Both the position numbers and the translations under genes were made by a program. Shown in pieces: positions 54,041-63,905 of a stretch of 64,000 nucleotides of DNA. The stretch lies in assembly GCA_020635235.1 (NCBI GenBank), contig JACKAF010000001.1, positions 620,001 through 684,000 of the forward strand. The letters run 5' to 3'. How positions within the stretch are numbered: position 1 is the stretch's first letter; each line of letters starts with the position of its first letter. The notes under the pieces are model-generated. The model had not been told where the DNA came from. It saw only the letters and a list, made by a program, of their open reading frames with translations, and ran no database searches. This DNA comes from Pseudobdellovibrionaceae bacterium (lineage in GTDB: Bacteria > Bdellovibrionota > FAC87 > UBA2466 > JACKAF01).

Positions 54041-57000
54041 GTGGTCGCTCAAGTGTTGATTAGGTCGAAGAAGTGGTTGGTATTCGCGCTGATGAGCGTG
54101 ATTCTCATCTCTTGTCAGACTCAAGTAAAACCCGATAAGACGCTCACGGGTGCGGGAATTCCGGTTCGTCTAGTATTGAGCGGACTTACTACGGTCCAGG
54201 TGAACGCCTGCGTCCCCTACCTCGCGATTAGTCAGGACGCGCAAGGCGCTTCCGCCCCGGTGGATTCTGATGTAATGGTCTTTCTTTCCGCGATTGGTCT
54301 TGGAGGCTTCTACGCCGATCCCACCTGCTCTCTGGCTACGAATTTTGTGAACCTTGTTGCTGGAAATGCTTCCGCGATCTTTTATTACAAGAACACGCAG
54401 GTTCAGAATGATACGATTTTGGCGAACCCGACTGGGCTTGTGGGAGCGAGTTTACCGGTATTGGTAGACGGTCCGTTCCAGTTGGCGCTTAGTGGACCCA
54501 CCTCCATTAAGACTGATGCTTGCAAATCTTATACTTTGCAGATCCAGAACCCGAGCGGTGCGGGACGCAATGCAACTTCCGCGGTGCTCGTGAACCTTTT
54601 AGGCGCAGGTTCCGGATCTTTCTACAGCAACAGCGGCTGCTCAACTGCTATTACGGATACAACGATTGCTCAGGGATCCAGCCTGAAGTTTGTGTACTAC
54701 AAAAACAGTGTGGTCGAAGATGTCACTCTGAGCGCAGAAGACAACGCTGGGATTCTAAACAGCTCCAGTCTTCCCGTCTCGGTGGATGGACCGACAAAGC
54801 TCGCTCTTAGTGGTGCAAGCCCTCTGTTAAAGGGATCTTGCGGCGTTTACCAGGTTAAGAGCCTCAACCCGAGCGATGTGCTTACGCCTGTGAATTCCGC
54901 TACCGTCATCAATCTCTCCGGAGTGGGAGCTGGTAGCTTTTATAGCGATAGCAACTGCTTTACGTCCACGACGACGGCACTCATTGGTAGTGGATCCTCG
55001 TCCGCCACGGTTTATTATCTCAACAATACCAACCAGTCGGTTACCTTGGCGGCGAACGATGCTGCTGCGATACTGACCGGTGCGACTCTACCCGTTTCTG
55101 TAGAAGGCGCTACCAAGCTTGCTTTGGAAGGGCCGACAAGTCTAGGTGCAGGTGCCTGCGGTACTTACGCCGTTGTCAGCCAAAGCGCGTCCAGTGCGGA
55201 ACTTGGAGTTTCGGTTACGACAACAGTGAACCTTTCGGATACCGGCAGCGGTGTGTTTTACACGGACGGTGGCTGCCAGACTTCCACTACTAGCGTAACG
55301 ATTGCCGCTTTTTCGAGTCGCGCGACGGTTTATTTCATGGACAATACGACGGAGAGCACGACGCTTACAGCGGCGGATAACGCGAGCTTGCTAACGGCAG
55401 GAAGCCTTACGGTGAACGTCGCGGGCGCCTCAAAGCTTGCTGTAGTAGGCTCCACCAATATCGATGCGAACGTCTGTACCGCTTACCAGGCTCAGGCCCA
55501 AAACGGCGCCGGCAGCCCGACTAACGTGACGACGAATACTATTGTGAATCTCAGCGGTGGTAGCCTCGGGAACTTCTTCAGTGATTCCGGCTGTAGCTCA
55601 ACCGTCTCGCAGGTTCTTATTCCGTTGAACAACTCCAGCGCCACATTCTATTTCAAAGATACGGTGGCTGATACGGCTGTGCTGACTGCTACCGACAATG
55701 CTGGGCTTCTCACAACGGGTAGCCTAAGTGTTACAGTCAACTCACCGCTTGTGGCAGTTTTGGAAATTAGTGAAGATCCTAGCTATGATTTTGGAACGGT
55801 CGCTGTTGGGAACTCTGCGGATCATACGTTTACGGTTTCCAACACCGGTAATAATCCTGCTTCCGACATGAAAGAAGCCATTGGAGCTGCTCTTGTATCT
55901 CCGTTCGGCTTCAAGGATGGTAGCTACCCCGGAACGGGAGGTACCTGCGGTACCTCGTTGAACCAGGGAAGTAACTGCACCATCGTATTGAGTTTTGTTC
56001 CGACAAGCCAAGCGAGTTTCTCGGACTCAGTGACACTTTCGTACAACAACAGCAGCTCGGAGAAGACCGTAGCCCGACTCCTCAACGGAACCGGCGGAGC
56101 CCCGGGTTCGGGTAGTGGTGGCGATCTGGATACCTCGTTCTCTAGCGATGGTATTGCAGTTTCTAGCTACGGACCTAACGATGTATTGAATGGCATCGCG
56201 CTCCAGCAGTCGGGCAAGCTTGTCGTGGCGGGCGCAACTCGCCTTAGCAGCTCTTACGACTATGACATCGCCTTGATTCGCTACAACAGCGACGGCAGTG
56301 TGGATACGAGCTTTGGCTCGTCGGGTAATGGTTTAACCCGGACCGATATTCGCGGCGGGGACGATGCCGCTTACGCTATTGCTCAGCAATCCAACGGGAA
56401 AATCATTGTCGTGGGCTATTCCAAGAATCAGTACGGAAATAACCAGGCAATGGCGATTCTCCGCTACACAAGCAATGGTGTACTCGATACCACTTTTGGT
56501 GGTGGTGATGGCGTTGTGTTGCGCCAATTTTCATATGATAACAACGACACCGCCAATGCGGTCGCCATCGATAGTTCTGATCGCATCGTAGTCGTCGGCA
56601 AAGCCGGCACGGACTGGATCTTCTCCCGCTACACCAGCTCCGGTAGTGCTGACACAAGTTTTGGAACAACGGGCACCCTGTCCTTGTCTGGTCTGGCGAC
56701 CTACCATTCCGGTCTGGCCGTTGCCATCCAGTCGAACGGAAAAATTGTTGCCGCCGGCTATGCAGCGGAATCCAATTTTGTCGTTGCCGGAATTGTCCTT
56801 GTACGTCTGAATTCGAACGGTTCTGCCGACACGAGCTTTGATGGCGATGGCGTCAAGACGACCGCGCTGAGCTCGGGTTTTGACATGGCCCGCTCTATCG
56901 CGTTGCAGTCCGACGGCAAAATAGTTGTTGCGGGAACCACCTACAATTCCACGAGTGGAGACTTCGATTTTGCGGTTCTTCGTTACACTACCAGTGGTGC

Positions 57001-57316
57001 GTTGGACTCAAGCTTTGACGGTGATGGAATCAAGACCCTGGCCATCGATAGTGGAAACAATATTGGTGAATCCGTCCGCATCGATAGCAATGGAAAGATT
57101 CTAGTTGCTGGCTATGTGGATCGAAGTGGTTCAGATGATCTTTTCGCTGTTGCACGTTTTAACACTGACGGTAGCCTAGACACGAGCTTCTCTGGCGACG
57201 GTATTGCGTCTCTGAATAACGGCCGTGCCCACGGAATGGCGTTGCAGACCGATGGGAAGATTGTTGCGGTTGGCGAGAGCTCCGGAAACTTTGTTACGGT
57301 GCGTTTCCTGCCTTAG
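54041..57316 (+). CDS. Large surface lipoprotein: five Cys-pair repeats, Ig-like domain, seven delta-60 repeats
   Basis: GTG 54041 is the start: GGAGGA is 5 bases upstream and it places the lipobox (LMSVILISC) at a normal distance; ATG 54005 is upstream but has no such site. The product is 1091 residues. About residues 40-565 hold five imperfect repeats of roughly 100 residues, each opening like KLALSGPTS, with two cysteines (AC-x-x-Y near the start and a GSFYSDSGC-type site) and closing near LTATDNAGLL. Next is a beta-sandwich (about 570-685; YDFGTVAVGNSADHTFTVSN) like ASH/choice-of-anchor domains. The last 400 residues have seven delta-60 motifs (LDTSFSGDGI type) with GKIVVAG strands, predicted to close a propeller. 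Probably a surface adhesion or binding protein; ligand unknown. Confidence 0.85.
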   Translation: MVAQVLIRSKKWLVFALMSVILISCQTQVKPDKTLTGAGIPVRLVLSGLTTVQVNACVPYLAISQDAQGASAPVDSDVMVFLSAIGLGGFYADPTCSLATNFVNLVAGNASAIFYYKNTQVQNDTILANPTGLVGASLPVLVDGPFQLALSGPTSIKTDACKSYTLQIQNPSGAGRNATSAVLVNLLGAGSGSFYSNSGCSTAITDTTIAQGSSLKFVYYKNSVVEDVTLSAEDNAGILNSSSLPVSVDGPTKLALSGASPLLKGSCGVYQVKSLNPSDVLTPVNSATVINLSGVGAGSFYSDSNCFTSTTTALIGSGSSSATVYYLNNTNQSVTLAANDAAAILTGATLPVSVEGATKLALEGPTSLGAGACGTYAVVSQSASSAELGVSVTTTVNLSDTGSGVFYTDGGCQTSTTSVTIAAFSSRATVYFMDNTTESTTLTAADNASLLTAGSLTVNVAGASKLAVVGSTNIDANVCTAYQAQAQNGAGSPTNVTTNTIVNLSGGSLGNFFSDSGCSSTVSQVLIPLNNSSATFYFKDTVADTAVLTATDNAGLLTTGSLSVTVNSPLVAVLEISEDPSYDFGTVAVGNSADHTFTVSNTGNNPASDMKEAIGAALVSPFGFKDGSYPGTGGTCGTSLNQGSNCTIVLSFVPTSQASFSDSVTLSYNNSSSEKTVARLLNGTGGAPGSGSGGDLDTSFSSDGIAVSSYGPNDVLNGIALQQSGKLVVAGATRLSSSYDYDIALIRYNSDGSVDTSFGSSGNGLTRTDIRGGDDAAYAIAQQSNGKIIVVGYSKNQYGNNQAMAILRYTSNGVLDTTFGGGDGVVLRQFSYDNNDTANAVAIDSSDRIVVVGKAGTDWIFSRYTSSGSADTSFGTTGTLSLSGLATYHSGLAVAIQSNGKIVAAGYAAESNFVVAGIVLVRLNSNGSADTSFDGDGVKTTALSSGFDMARSIALQSDGKIVVAGTTYNSTSGDFDFAVLRYTTSGALDSSFDGDGIKTLAIDSGNNIGESVRIDSNGKILVAGYVDRSGSDDLFAVARFNTDGSLDTSFSGDGIASLNNGRAHGMALQTDGKIVAVGESSGNFVTVRFLP

Positions 57317-57329
57317 TTAGGATTTCGGG

Positions 57330-58547
57330 CTACTCCATTTCTCCGAAACAGTACGGGAGAGCCTCATAAGAGTCCGCGTCTAAGGTGCACACCCTAAACT
57401 CCTTACCTGGAGTTAGGCTTCCTACCCGATCTTCCAGATCCAGTGCCGCAGCGGCGTTGTAGGTAACTGCCGCTATCGCTTCGGGAACTGTCATCTTCAT
57501 CTGTGTGCAAGCGATTGTCGTCATCAATGGTAGATTTCTGCTGGGACAGGTTCCCGGGTTGTAATCTGTGGATAGGGCCACTCTAGCGCCCGCATCGATG
57601 AGCTCCCTAGCGGGAGGGTAAGGTGTCCCCGTGAAGAGCGAAGCGCCCGGAAGTAGTACCGCCACCGTTTTTGATTCCCCCAGAGCTCGAATATCCTCGT
57701 TAGAAATGTGGTCCAAATGATCGATACTGGAGGCCCCCAGCTCTATTCCGAGCTGTGTCCCTCCCAGCGAACTGAACTGATCACTATGCACTTTGAGTTT
57801 GAATCCCTGATCCAATGCCGAGTGCAGCAGCTTGCGTGCCTGCTGCGCTGAGAAATAGCCATTTTCCACGAATACATCAAAAAAACTCGCCAGCCCCGTC
57901 TTGGCTACTTCGGGAAGCCATTCGGCGCAGATCAAATCAACATAGGCGTCGGTCCGCCCTTTGTACTCCGGAGGGGTGGCATGGGCAGGAAGGAAAGTAG
58001 GCACGAGGAGCATGGCCGCGTGTTCGGATAGCGCGCGGATTACCTCCAAGGCGCGAAGCTCGCTTTCCAAAGTTAACCCGTATCCCGTCTTAATCTCTAA
58101 AGTGCCGATACCAAACTTTTGAAAACGCGCCAGGTCTTTGGCGGCGTGCTCCACCAGGGCTTCACCCGAGGCCTCTCGCGTGGCCTTCATCGTCGTTAGA
58201 ATTCCCCCTCCCGCAGCGGCGATTTCCTGGTAGCTTTTTCCTTCGCAACGCAGGGCAAAGTCATGGTGACGGGTCCCGCCATAAATCAGGTGGGTATGAC
58301 ACTCGACAAGTTCCGGTATCCACACCTGATCTTTTCCTGAAAATCGGTGGGGGAGATCCTTGTATTGGGATGGTAGATCGTCGCCTTTTCCTACCCAAAC
58401 AATCAGGTTGCTGTCGGCGTTCACCACCATGGAGGCGTTCTCCAGCTGACCCAGATCCTTTTGTTCCGGGTGTCGCCCCTGTTTTTTTTCTACGCCTTCG
58501 AGGGTGAGAAGCTGCGAGATCTCTTCATAAAGAACGAGTGCCTCCAT
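57330..58547 (-). CDS. hutI: Imidazolonepropionase
   Basis: A 405-residue amidohydrolase, third step of histidine degradation, opening the imidazolone ring to formiminoglutamate. The metal site HxH is in ELVECHTHLIYGGTRH; LKVHSDQFSSLGGTQLG carries the next histidine, and STDYNPGTCPSRNLPLM the catalytic Asp region. The start overlaps the hutU stop in TAATG with GGAGG just upstream. No hutG, hutF or ftcD follows, so the fate of formiminoglutamate is encoded elsewhere. The stop is 13 bp from the convergent lipoprotein gene. Confidence 0.95.
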   Translation of the reverse strand: MEALVLYEEISQLLTLEGVEKKQGRHPEQKDLGQLENASMVVNADSNLIVWVGKGDDLPSQYKDLPHRFSGKDQVWIPELVECHTHLIYGGTRHHDFALRCEGKSYQEIAAAGGGILTTMKATREASGEALVEHAAKDLARFQKFGIGTLEIKTGYGLTLESELRALEVIRALSEHAAMLLVPTFLPAHATPPEYKGRTDAYVDLICAEWLPEVAKTGLASFFDVFVENGYFSAQQARKLLHSALDQGFKLKVHSDQFSSLGGTQLGIELGASSIDHLDHISNEDIRALGESKTVAVLLPGASLFTGTPYPPARELIDAGARVALSTDYNPGTCPSRNLPLMTTIACTQMKMTVPEAIAAVTYNAAAALDLEDRVGSLTPGKEFRVCTLDADSYEALPYCFGEME

Positions 58548-60193
58548 TATGCCTCCATCGGGATATGCACTTTGTTTCGATGGGCGATTTCTTTCGCCCG
58601 TTCATAGCCGGCATCCACGTGTCTAAAGACCCCCATAGCCGGATCGGAGTTTAGCACTCGTGATAAGCGAGCGTCAGCGGCTTCTGTTCCGTCGGCGACG
58701 ATGACCATGCCAGCGTGGATGGAGTAACCCATACCGACCCCGCCGCCGTGGTGCACGGATACCCAGCTTGCGCCATTTACGGCATTGATCAGAGCGTTAA
58801 GGATCGGCCAATCGGCCACCGCATCGCTGCCGTCCTTCATCGCCTCAGTTTCTCTATTGGGTGAGGCGACGCTGCCACAGTCTAAGTGATCGCGGCCGAT
58901 GACGATGGGAGCTTTGACCTTTTTCTCGCGTACCAGGCGGTTGAACGCGAGTCCCGCCTTTTCTCTATCCCCGTGGCCCAACCAGCAGATGCGCGCCGGG
59001 AGCCCTTGAAACTGTATTTTTTCTTTCGCAAGTCCCAACCAACGTTGTAGGCCTTTATCATCAGGAAACAGTTCGAGCAGGAGACGATCGGTTGTATAAA
59101 TGTCCTCGGGATCCCCGCTCAAAGCGACCCAACGAAACGGGCCCTTCCCCTCGCAGAACAGCGGTCGAATGTATTCCGGAACGAAACCAGGTATCTTGAA
59201 AGCGTCTTTTACGCCCTCGAGCTCAGCGATCGCCCGAATGTTATTGCCATAATCGAACGTAGGGATTCCCTTAGAAAGAAAACTAAGCAGGCCTCTTACG
59301 TGCGTTGCGATCGATTGCTTTGAACGCCGTATGTACTCCTCGGGATTGCTCGCCCGTAGTTTTTTTGCGGCTTGAATATCAAGCCCGACGGGAACATAAC
59401 CCAGAAGCGGATCGTGCGCTGATGTTTGATCGGTGACGAGATGGGGTAGGAAAGAACCGGTCGCAATCTGAGGTACGAGCTCCGCGGCGTTCCCTAAAAG
59501 TCCGACGGATAGGGCTTCTTTTTTATGAGTCGCTTCTCGAATACGCTCCAGAGCTCTATCAAGATTGGTTTCTATGACATCGAGATAGCGAGTTTCCAAC
59601 CGGCGTTGCAGGCGGCTCGGGTCTACCTCGATTCCCAAAAAAGAGGCGCCTGCCATCGTAGCCGCGAGCGGCTGAGCGCCTCCCATTCCGCCTAGCCCAG
59701 CAGAAAGGATCCACTTCCCGCCGAGATCCCCTCCGTAGTGCTTTGCGCCCGCCGCCACAAAGGTTTCGTAGGTGCCTTGCAAGATCCCTTGAGTGGCGAT
59801 GTAAATCCAGCTCCCGGCCGTCATCTGGCCGAACATCATAAGCCCTTTCTTTTCTAGATCTCTGAATACCTCCCAGTTTGCCCAGGCGGGTACTAATAGA
59901 GAGTTTGCAATCAAAACGCGTGGAGCGTCGGGGTGGGATCGAATAATGCCAACTGGTTTGCCGGACTGGACGAGGAGTGTTTCGTCGTCTTTGAGGCTTT
60001 TAAGACTTTTTACAATCGCGTCGTAGCAGGCCCAATTGCGCGCCGCCTTTCCAGAACCACCGTATACGACAAGCTCGTCCGGATTTTCCGCAACATCAGG
60101 ATCCAGGTTGTTCATCAGCATCCTAAGCGCGGCTTCCTGTACCCACCCCTGGCAATGCAGTTCAGTGCCCTTGTACGCGTGTATGGTTGCCAT
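58547..60193 (-). CDS. hutU: Urocanate hydratase
   Basis: A 548-residue NAD-dependent urocanase that hydrates urocanate to imidazolonepropionate. Conserved text includes LVVYGGSGKAARNW, MFGQMTAGSWIYIATQGI, GGKWILSAGLGGMGGAQP (NAD-binding), RDHLDCGSVASPNRET and HHGGGVGMGYSIHAG. The length is typical. AAGGAGAG is 5 bases before ATG 60193, a strong ribosome site. It lies 12 bp after hutH and overlaps hutI. Confidence 0.97.
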   Translation of the reverse strand: MATIHAYKGTELHCQGWVQEAALRMLMNNLDPDVAENPDELVVYGGSGKAARNWACYDAIVKSLKSLKDDETLLVQSGKPVGIIRSHPDAPRVLIANSLLVPAWANWEVFRDLEKKGLMMFGQMTAGSWIYIATQGILQGTYETFVAAGAKHYGGDLGGKWILSAGLGGMGGAQPLAATMAGASFLGIEVDPSRLQRRLETRYLDVIETNLDRALERIREATHKKEALSVGLLGNAAELVPQIATGSFLPHLVTDQTSAHDPLLGYVPVGLDIQAAKKLRASNPEEYIRRSKQSIATHVRGLLSFLSKGIPTFDYGNNIRAIAELEGVKDAFKIPGFVPEYIRPLFCEGKGPFRWVALSGDPEDIYTTDRLLLELFPDDKGLQRWLGLAKEKIQFQGLPARICWLGHGDREKAGLAFNRLVREKKVKAPIVIGRDHLDCGSVASPNRETEAMKDGSDAVADWPILNALINAVNGASWVSVHHGGGVGMGYSIHAGMVIVADGTEAADARLSRVLNSDPAMGVFRHVDAGYERAKEIAHRNKVHIPMEA

Positions 60194-60205
60194 GAGACTC
60201 TCCTT

Positions 60206-61780
60206 CTATAGAGCTGCGGACGGATTCTCGGTAGAGGAATTCTTTCTTTGAGCGGCGGGCTTTGTCAACGGCACGGTTTTTTGGACGAACTGGTGCAGAT
60301 CCCCATTGTCGATGAGTTCTGCTATTTTGGCGATGTCCTCATGTAAGTTGCGATCCCGCTCGACCGGCGGCACATGTTTGCGGACAAAAGCATACAGTGC
60401 GCGAGGCCCTTTTCCGGGAAGGAGCGGCTTTCGGAACTCAAGCGCCTGGCACGCCGCCAGCATCTCTATCGCCAAAGCGTACTGAGTGTTTTGCAAGATG
60501 GTCTTGGCTTTGCGGGCGCAGAGGGGGCCCATACTTACATGGTCTTCTTTTTCATTGTTCGTGGGAATAGAGTCGGTAGAACCCGGGTGCGAAAGCAGCC
60601 TGTTTTCTGAAACCAAGCTGGCCGCGGTTACCTGCGCCATCATAAAACCAGAGTTTAAACCTTCTTCTTTCACCAGGAAGGTCGGGAGATCACTGAAATG
60701 AGGATCGACTAGTTTCGAAACTCTCCGTTCAGAGAGACTGGCAATTTCGGCTATTCCCATGCCCAAGATATCCAGAGCGAAGGCGACGGGTTGTCCGTGG
60801 AAATTTCCGTTGGAAACGAGTTCCCGTGTTGTCCAATTGACGACCGGGTTATCGGTGGCCGCATTCAATTCTATTGAAAGTGTATTGCGTACCGTTTGGA
60901 CCAAGTCTCGTACCGCCCCGTGAACCTGAGGCACGCAGCGGAAAGAATACGGATCCTGTACTCGGTCGCAGCTTTCGTGACTCTTATAAATCTCGCTTTC
61001 TTCCATGTAGTGGCGCAGGAGTTCCGCGGAACGGATCTGCCCAGGGTAGGGTCGAGTTTGTTGCACCCAGTCCGCGTAGGCCGCCGGGGTGCCAAGTACC
61101 CCTTCGAGGCTACAGGTGCTTGTAAGATCCGCCAGATCCAGCAGCTCTTCCGCTTTGAGGAGCAAAAGTGCTCCCAGACCGGTCATCTGCTGTGTTCCAT
61201 TGATGAGCGACAGACCTTCTTTAGGGGCAAGCTTAAACGGCTTAAGTCCGGCGGCTTTAAGGGCTTGTCCGCCCGGCAGGCGCTTGCCTTGGTAGTAGGC
61301 TTCGCCTTCCCCGATCACTACTGAGGCGAGATGAGCCAGAGGCGCCAAATCACCGCTGGCTCCGACAGATCCCTTACTGGGAATGATCGGGTGGATCTTG
61401 TGGTTAAGCATGGAGATCAGAAATTCCACGAGTTCCGGTCGAACGCCGCTGAAACCCTTGGCGAGCACGTTAGTCCTCAAAAGTAGGATGGCGCGTGATT
61501 CTACTTCGCTGTGAATTTCGCCTACTCCGGCGCAATGGCTACGGATCAGATTTTCTTGTAGCTCTTCGAGTCGGTTGTCATCGATGCGAACCTTGCTGAG
61601 AACTCCAAATCCAGTGTTGATACTGTAAATGCTCTTTCCCGAGTGGATGGCTTTCTCAACGACATCACGCGACTGCATGAGCTTCATCACTGTCGCTTCG
61701 GTGAGCTCTACGGGAGCCTCCGCAACTACAACAGAACGAAATTTTTCTAGCGAGAGTGACTCGCCGTCGATGCTTACCAT
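60206..61780 (-). CDS. hutH: Histidine ammonia-lyase
   Basis: A 524-residue enzyme that removes ammonia from histidine to give urocanate. The MIO-forming triad Ala141-Ser142-Gly143 lies in GSVGASGDLAPLAH; YSINTGFGVLSKV and NGTQQMTGLGALLL are further family blocks. The C-terminal tail (QRKNSSTENPSAAL) is a little longer than usual. The start MVSIDGESLSLEKF has a G-run ribosome site. It follows rpe by 18 bp on the same strand, which suggests it shares the def-fmt-rpe transcript or carries an internal promoter in rpe. Confidence 0.96.
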   Translation of the reverse strand: MVSIDGESLSLEKFRSVVVAEAPVELTEATVMKLMQSRDVVEKAIHSGKSIYSINTGFGVLSKVRIDDNRLEELQENLIRSHCAGVGEIHSEVESRAILLLRTNVLAKGFSGVRPELVEFLISMLNHKIHPIIPSKGSVGASGDLAPLAHLASVVIGEGEAYYQGKRLPGGQALKAAGLKPFKLAPKEGLSLINGTQQMTGLGALLLLKAEELLDLADLTSTCSLEGVLGTPAAYADWVQQTRPYPGQIRSAELLRHYMEESEIYKSHESCDRVQDPYSFRCVPQVHGAVRDLVQTVRNTLSIELNAATDNPVVNWTTRELVSNGNFHGQPVAFALDILGMGIAEIASLSERRVSKLVDPHFSDLPTFLVKEEGLNSGFMMAQVTAASLVSENRLLSHPGSTDSIPTNNEKEDHVSMGPLCARKAKTILQNTQYALAIEMLAACQALEFRKPLLPGKGPRALYAFVRKHVPPVERDRNLHEDIAKIAELIDNGDLHQFVQKTVPLTKPAAQRKNSSTENPSAAL

Positions 61781-61798
61781 AAGCCCCCCAGCCCGTGC

Positions 61799-62446
61799 TT
61801 AAATTTCCTGACGAATAGCTTCTATTCTCTTTTTGTAGTCGTCTGCCGCAAAGATCCCCGTGCCGACTACCAAAATCTCAGCGCCCGCCTGTGTGACTTC
61901 CTTCGCGTTTTCCATCTTGATGCCGCCGTCGATCTCGATTTGAATGTTCCTCGCGCCTATTTTCTGGCGAAGGCTACGCACACGCTCCAAGGAAGCGGGA
62001 ATAAACTTCTGGCCGCCGAAACCTGGGTTCACGCTCATCACAAGAATGAACTCCGCATCGTCCAAAACAGCATCCAAAGAGGAAAGAGAAGTCCCTGGAT
62101 TGATGGCGACTCCGGGGCGCATGCCCAAGTTCTTTATCTCATTCAAAGTTCGATTGATGTGAGGGCAGGCCTCGACATGGACTGAAATCCAGTTGCAGCC
62201 AGCATCTGCAAAATCTTTTAGGTAGCGATCCGCGTTTTCGATCATCAAATGGGCGTCCAAAGGCAGCTTTGTTTTTTCGCGAATCTTTTGAACGACGGGG
62301 GCTCCAAACGTAATGTTTGGTACGAAGTGCCCATCCATTATATCCAGATGTAAAACGTCCGCCCCGGCCTTTTCCACGGCCTGAACTTCGTCCTGTAACC
62401 TGGAAAGATCACAGGCCAGTAAAGAGGGTGCAATCTGAACAGCCAC
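61799..62446 (-). CDS. rpe: Ribulose-phosphate 3-epimerase
   Basis: A 215-residue TIM-barrel enzyme of the pentose phosphate pathway. IAPSLLACDLSRLQDEV, HLDIMDGHFVPNITFG, DAHLMIENADRYL, MSVNPGFGGQKFIP and IEIDGGIKMENAKEV carry the metal and catalytic residues. GTG 62446 overlaps the fmt stop in TAGTG, so it is translationally coupled. Linking rpe to fmt and def and then to the hut genes is unusual. Confidence 0.96.
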   Translation of the reverse strand: MAVQIAPSLLACDLSRLQDEVQAVEKAGADVLHLDIMDGHFVPNITFGAPVVQKIREKTKLPLDAHLMIENADRYLKDFADAGCNWISVHVEACPHINRTLNEIKNLGMRPGVAINPGTSLSSLDAVLDDAEFILVMSVNPGFGGQKFIPASLERVRSLRQKIGARNIQIEIDGGIKMENAKEVTQAGAEILVVGTGIFAADDYKKRIEAIRQEI

Positions 62447-63402
62447 TATTTCCCCGCGTTTTTTTCAACGTTTGGTCCGACAGTCGAAATGGGGGTCGGA
62501 TATCCCCTTAGGAAGTCTTCGACGCCGAGTCTTTTTCTATTCTCGAGCTGAATCTCTGTCAAGGCGAGCACCCCGCCGTCCCCGCAGACCACATGCAAGT
62601 GGGTCTTTCCATCTGTCAGAACAGTACCACTTTTTGCAGCTTTTTTAGGCGCGAGTACCTTTGTCTTGAAGACCTTCAGGCGGTCTCCGTTCAGCTTTGT
62701 TTCGGCAACTGGCCAAGGCTGAAGGGCCCGAACCTGATCGTGCAGGCGCTGCGCCGGTTCCATGAAATTTAGCTCGGCTTCTTCTTTCAGGATCTTACGC
62801 GCGATGGAGACCTGTTGCGGATCCTGCGGGGTGAAATGCATCTCACCGTTCTCCGCTTGGCGTAAGGCCTCGAGGGCCGCCTCGGCGCCCAGCCCCGCCA
62901 GCCGCTCCAACAACTCCCCGGAGGTTTCCTCTGGCCGGATCGGGGTCTTTTTTTGGAGGAGTACGTCGCCCGCATCCAAAGCCCGAACCATCCGTTGTAT
63001 GCTAACCCCGGTTTCCACCTCTCCGTCCCAGATGGCTCGCTGGACGGGCGCGGCGCCGCGGTACTTCGGGAGCAAAGAAGCGTGGATATTTAAGCAGCCG
63101 AGTTTCGGTAGGTTCAGGACAGACTCTTTCAAGAGTTGCCCGAAAGCCACGACCAAAATGAGGTCTGGAGACTTTTCCTTGAGCACTTCAAGCGTTTTGG
63201 CGTTGTTCACGTCTTCCGTAGGCCACACGGGTAGCTGCAAACGCACGGCAGTCTGTTCTACCGCCGACGGGGTAACTTTTTGTCCGCGCCCCGCTTGCCG
63301 CGCGGGCTGGGTGACAACGGCCACGGGGGCGTGGCCACGCTCGCACAGGCTTTCCAGAATTGTCGCCGCTATCCCGGGCGTTCCCATAAATACGTACTTC
63401 AT
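62446..63402 (-). CDS. fmt: Methionyl-tRNA formyltransferase
   Basis: A 318-residue enzyme that formylates initiator Met-tRNA with 10-formyltetrahydrofolate. VFMGTPGIAATILESL opens the protein, and CLNIHASLLPKYRGAAPVQ holds the catalytic Asn/His; GVSIQRMVRALDAGDVLLQ continues the N-terminal domain. The C-terminal OB-like domain (about 205-318) is present. It overlaps def in ATGA and rpe in TAGTG. The def-fmt pair is standard in bacteria. Confidence 0.96.
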   Translation of the reverse strand: MKYVFMGTPGIAATILESLCERGHAPVAVVTQPARQAGRGQKVTPSAVEQTAVRLQLPVWPTEDVNNAKTLEVLKEKSPDLILVVAFGQLLKESVLNLPKLGCLNIHASLLPKYRGAAPVQRAIWDGEVETGVSIQRMVRALDAGDVLLQKKTPIRPEETSGELLERLAGLGAEAALEALRQAENGEMHFTPQDPQQVSIARKILKEEAELNFMEPAQRLHDQVRALQPWPVAETKLNGDRLKVFKTKVLAPKKAAKSGTVLTDGKTHLHVVCGDGGVLALTEIQLENRKRLGVEDFLRGYPTPISTVGPNVEKNAGK

Positions 63403-63899
63403 AGAAGCAAAGTCTTTTCTAGTTTGCGTTTCAAAAGACGGCGTTTGAGGGGAGAAACGCGTTCAATAAAAAGGTGCCCATCGAGGTGGTCGTTTTCGTG
63501 TTGAATAGCGACTGCGAGAAGCCCGTCTGCATCCAGACTTTGAGGGTTTCCAAATCGGTCGAAATATTCCACTCGGATCTCCGCTTTTCTTTTTACGAAT
63601 TCGGAAACACCGGGGACACTCAAGCAAGCTTCTTCAAAGTCTACGTGTCCGCGGCCGTTGGAAAGAACCGGGTTAATAAATTCTAGGATCCTGTTGTAAC
63701 GCTCATCCTGATTTCGGATATCTATAACGAATAGTCGCCAGAGGCGGTTGACCTGCGGAGCAGCCAGGCCGATTCCGTTTGCCGCGTACATGGTTGTGGC
63801 CATTTCGTCCAGAAAACGGTGGAGTTCGCTATCGAAGGCCTCGACGTTCTCAGATTTTTCCGCCAGGCGCGGATCCGGGTATTTCAGTATCTCCAGCAC
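63399..63899 (-). CDS. def: Peptide deformylase
   Basis: A 166-residue metallohydrolase that removes the N-formyl group from nascent proteins. Motif 1 is GIGLAAPQV (42-50), motif 2 is EACLSVPG with metal ligand Cys92 (Gly to Ala compared with the usual EGCLS), and motif 3 is QHENDHLDG with His134, Glu135 and His138. GTG 63899 starts MLEILKYPDPRL, a typical opening. It begins 6 bp after the stop of the permease gene and overlaps fmt by 4 bp. Confidence 0.95.
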   Translation of the reverse strand: MLEILKYPDPRLAEKSENVEAFDSELHRFLDEMATTMYAANGIGLAAPQVNRLWRLFVIDIRNQDERYNRILEFINPVLSNGRGHVDFEEACLSVPGVSEFVKRKAEIRVEYFDRFGNPQSLDADGLLAVAIQHENDHLDGHLFIERVSPLKRRLLKRKLEKTLLL

Positions 63900-63905
63900 G
63901 GGTAC

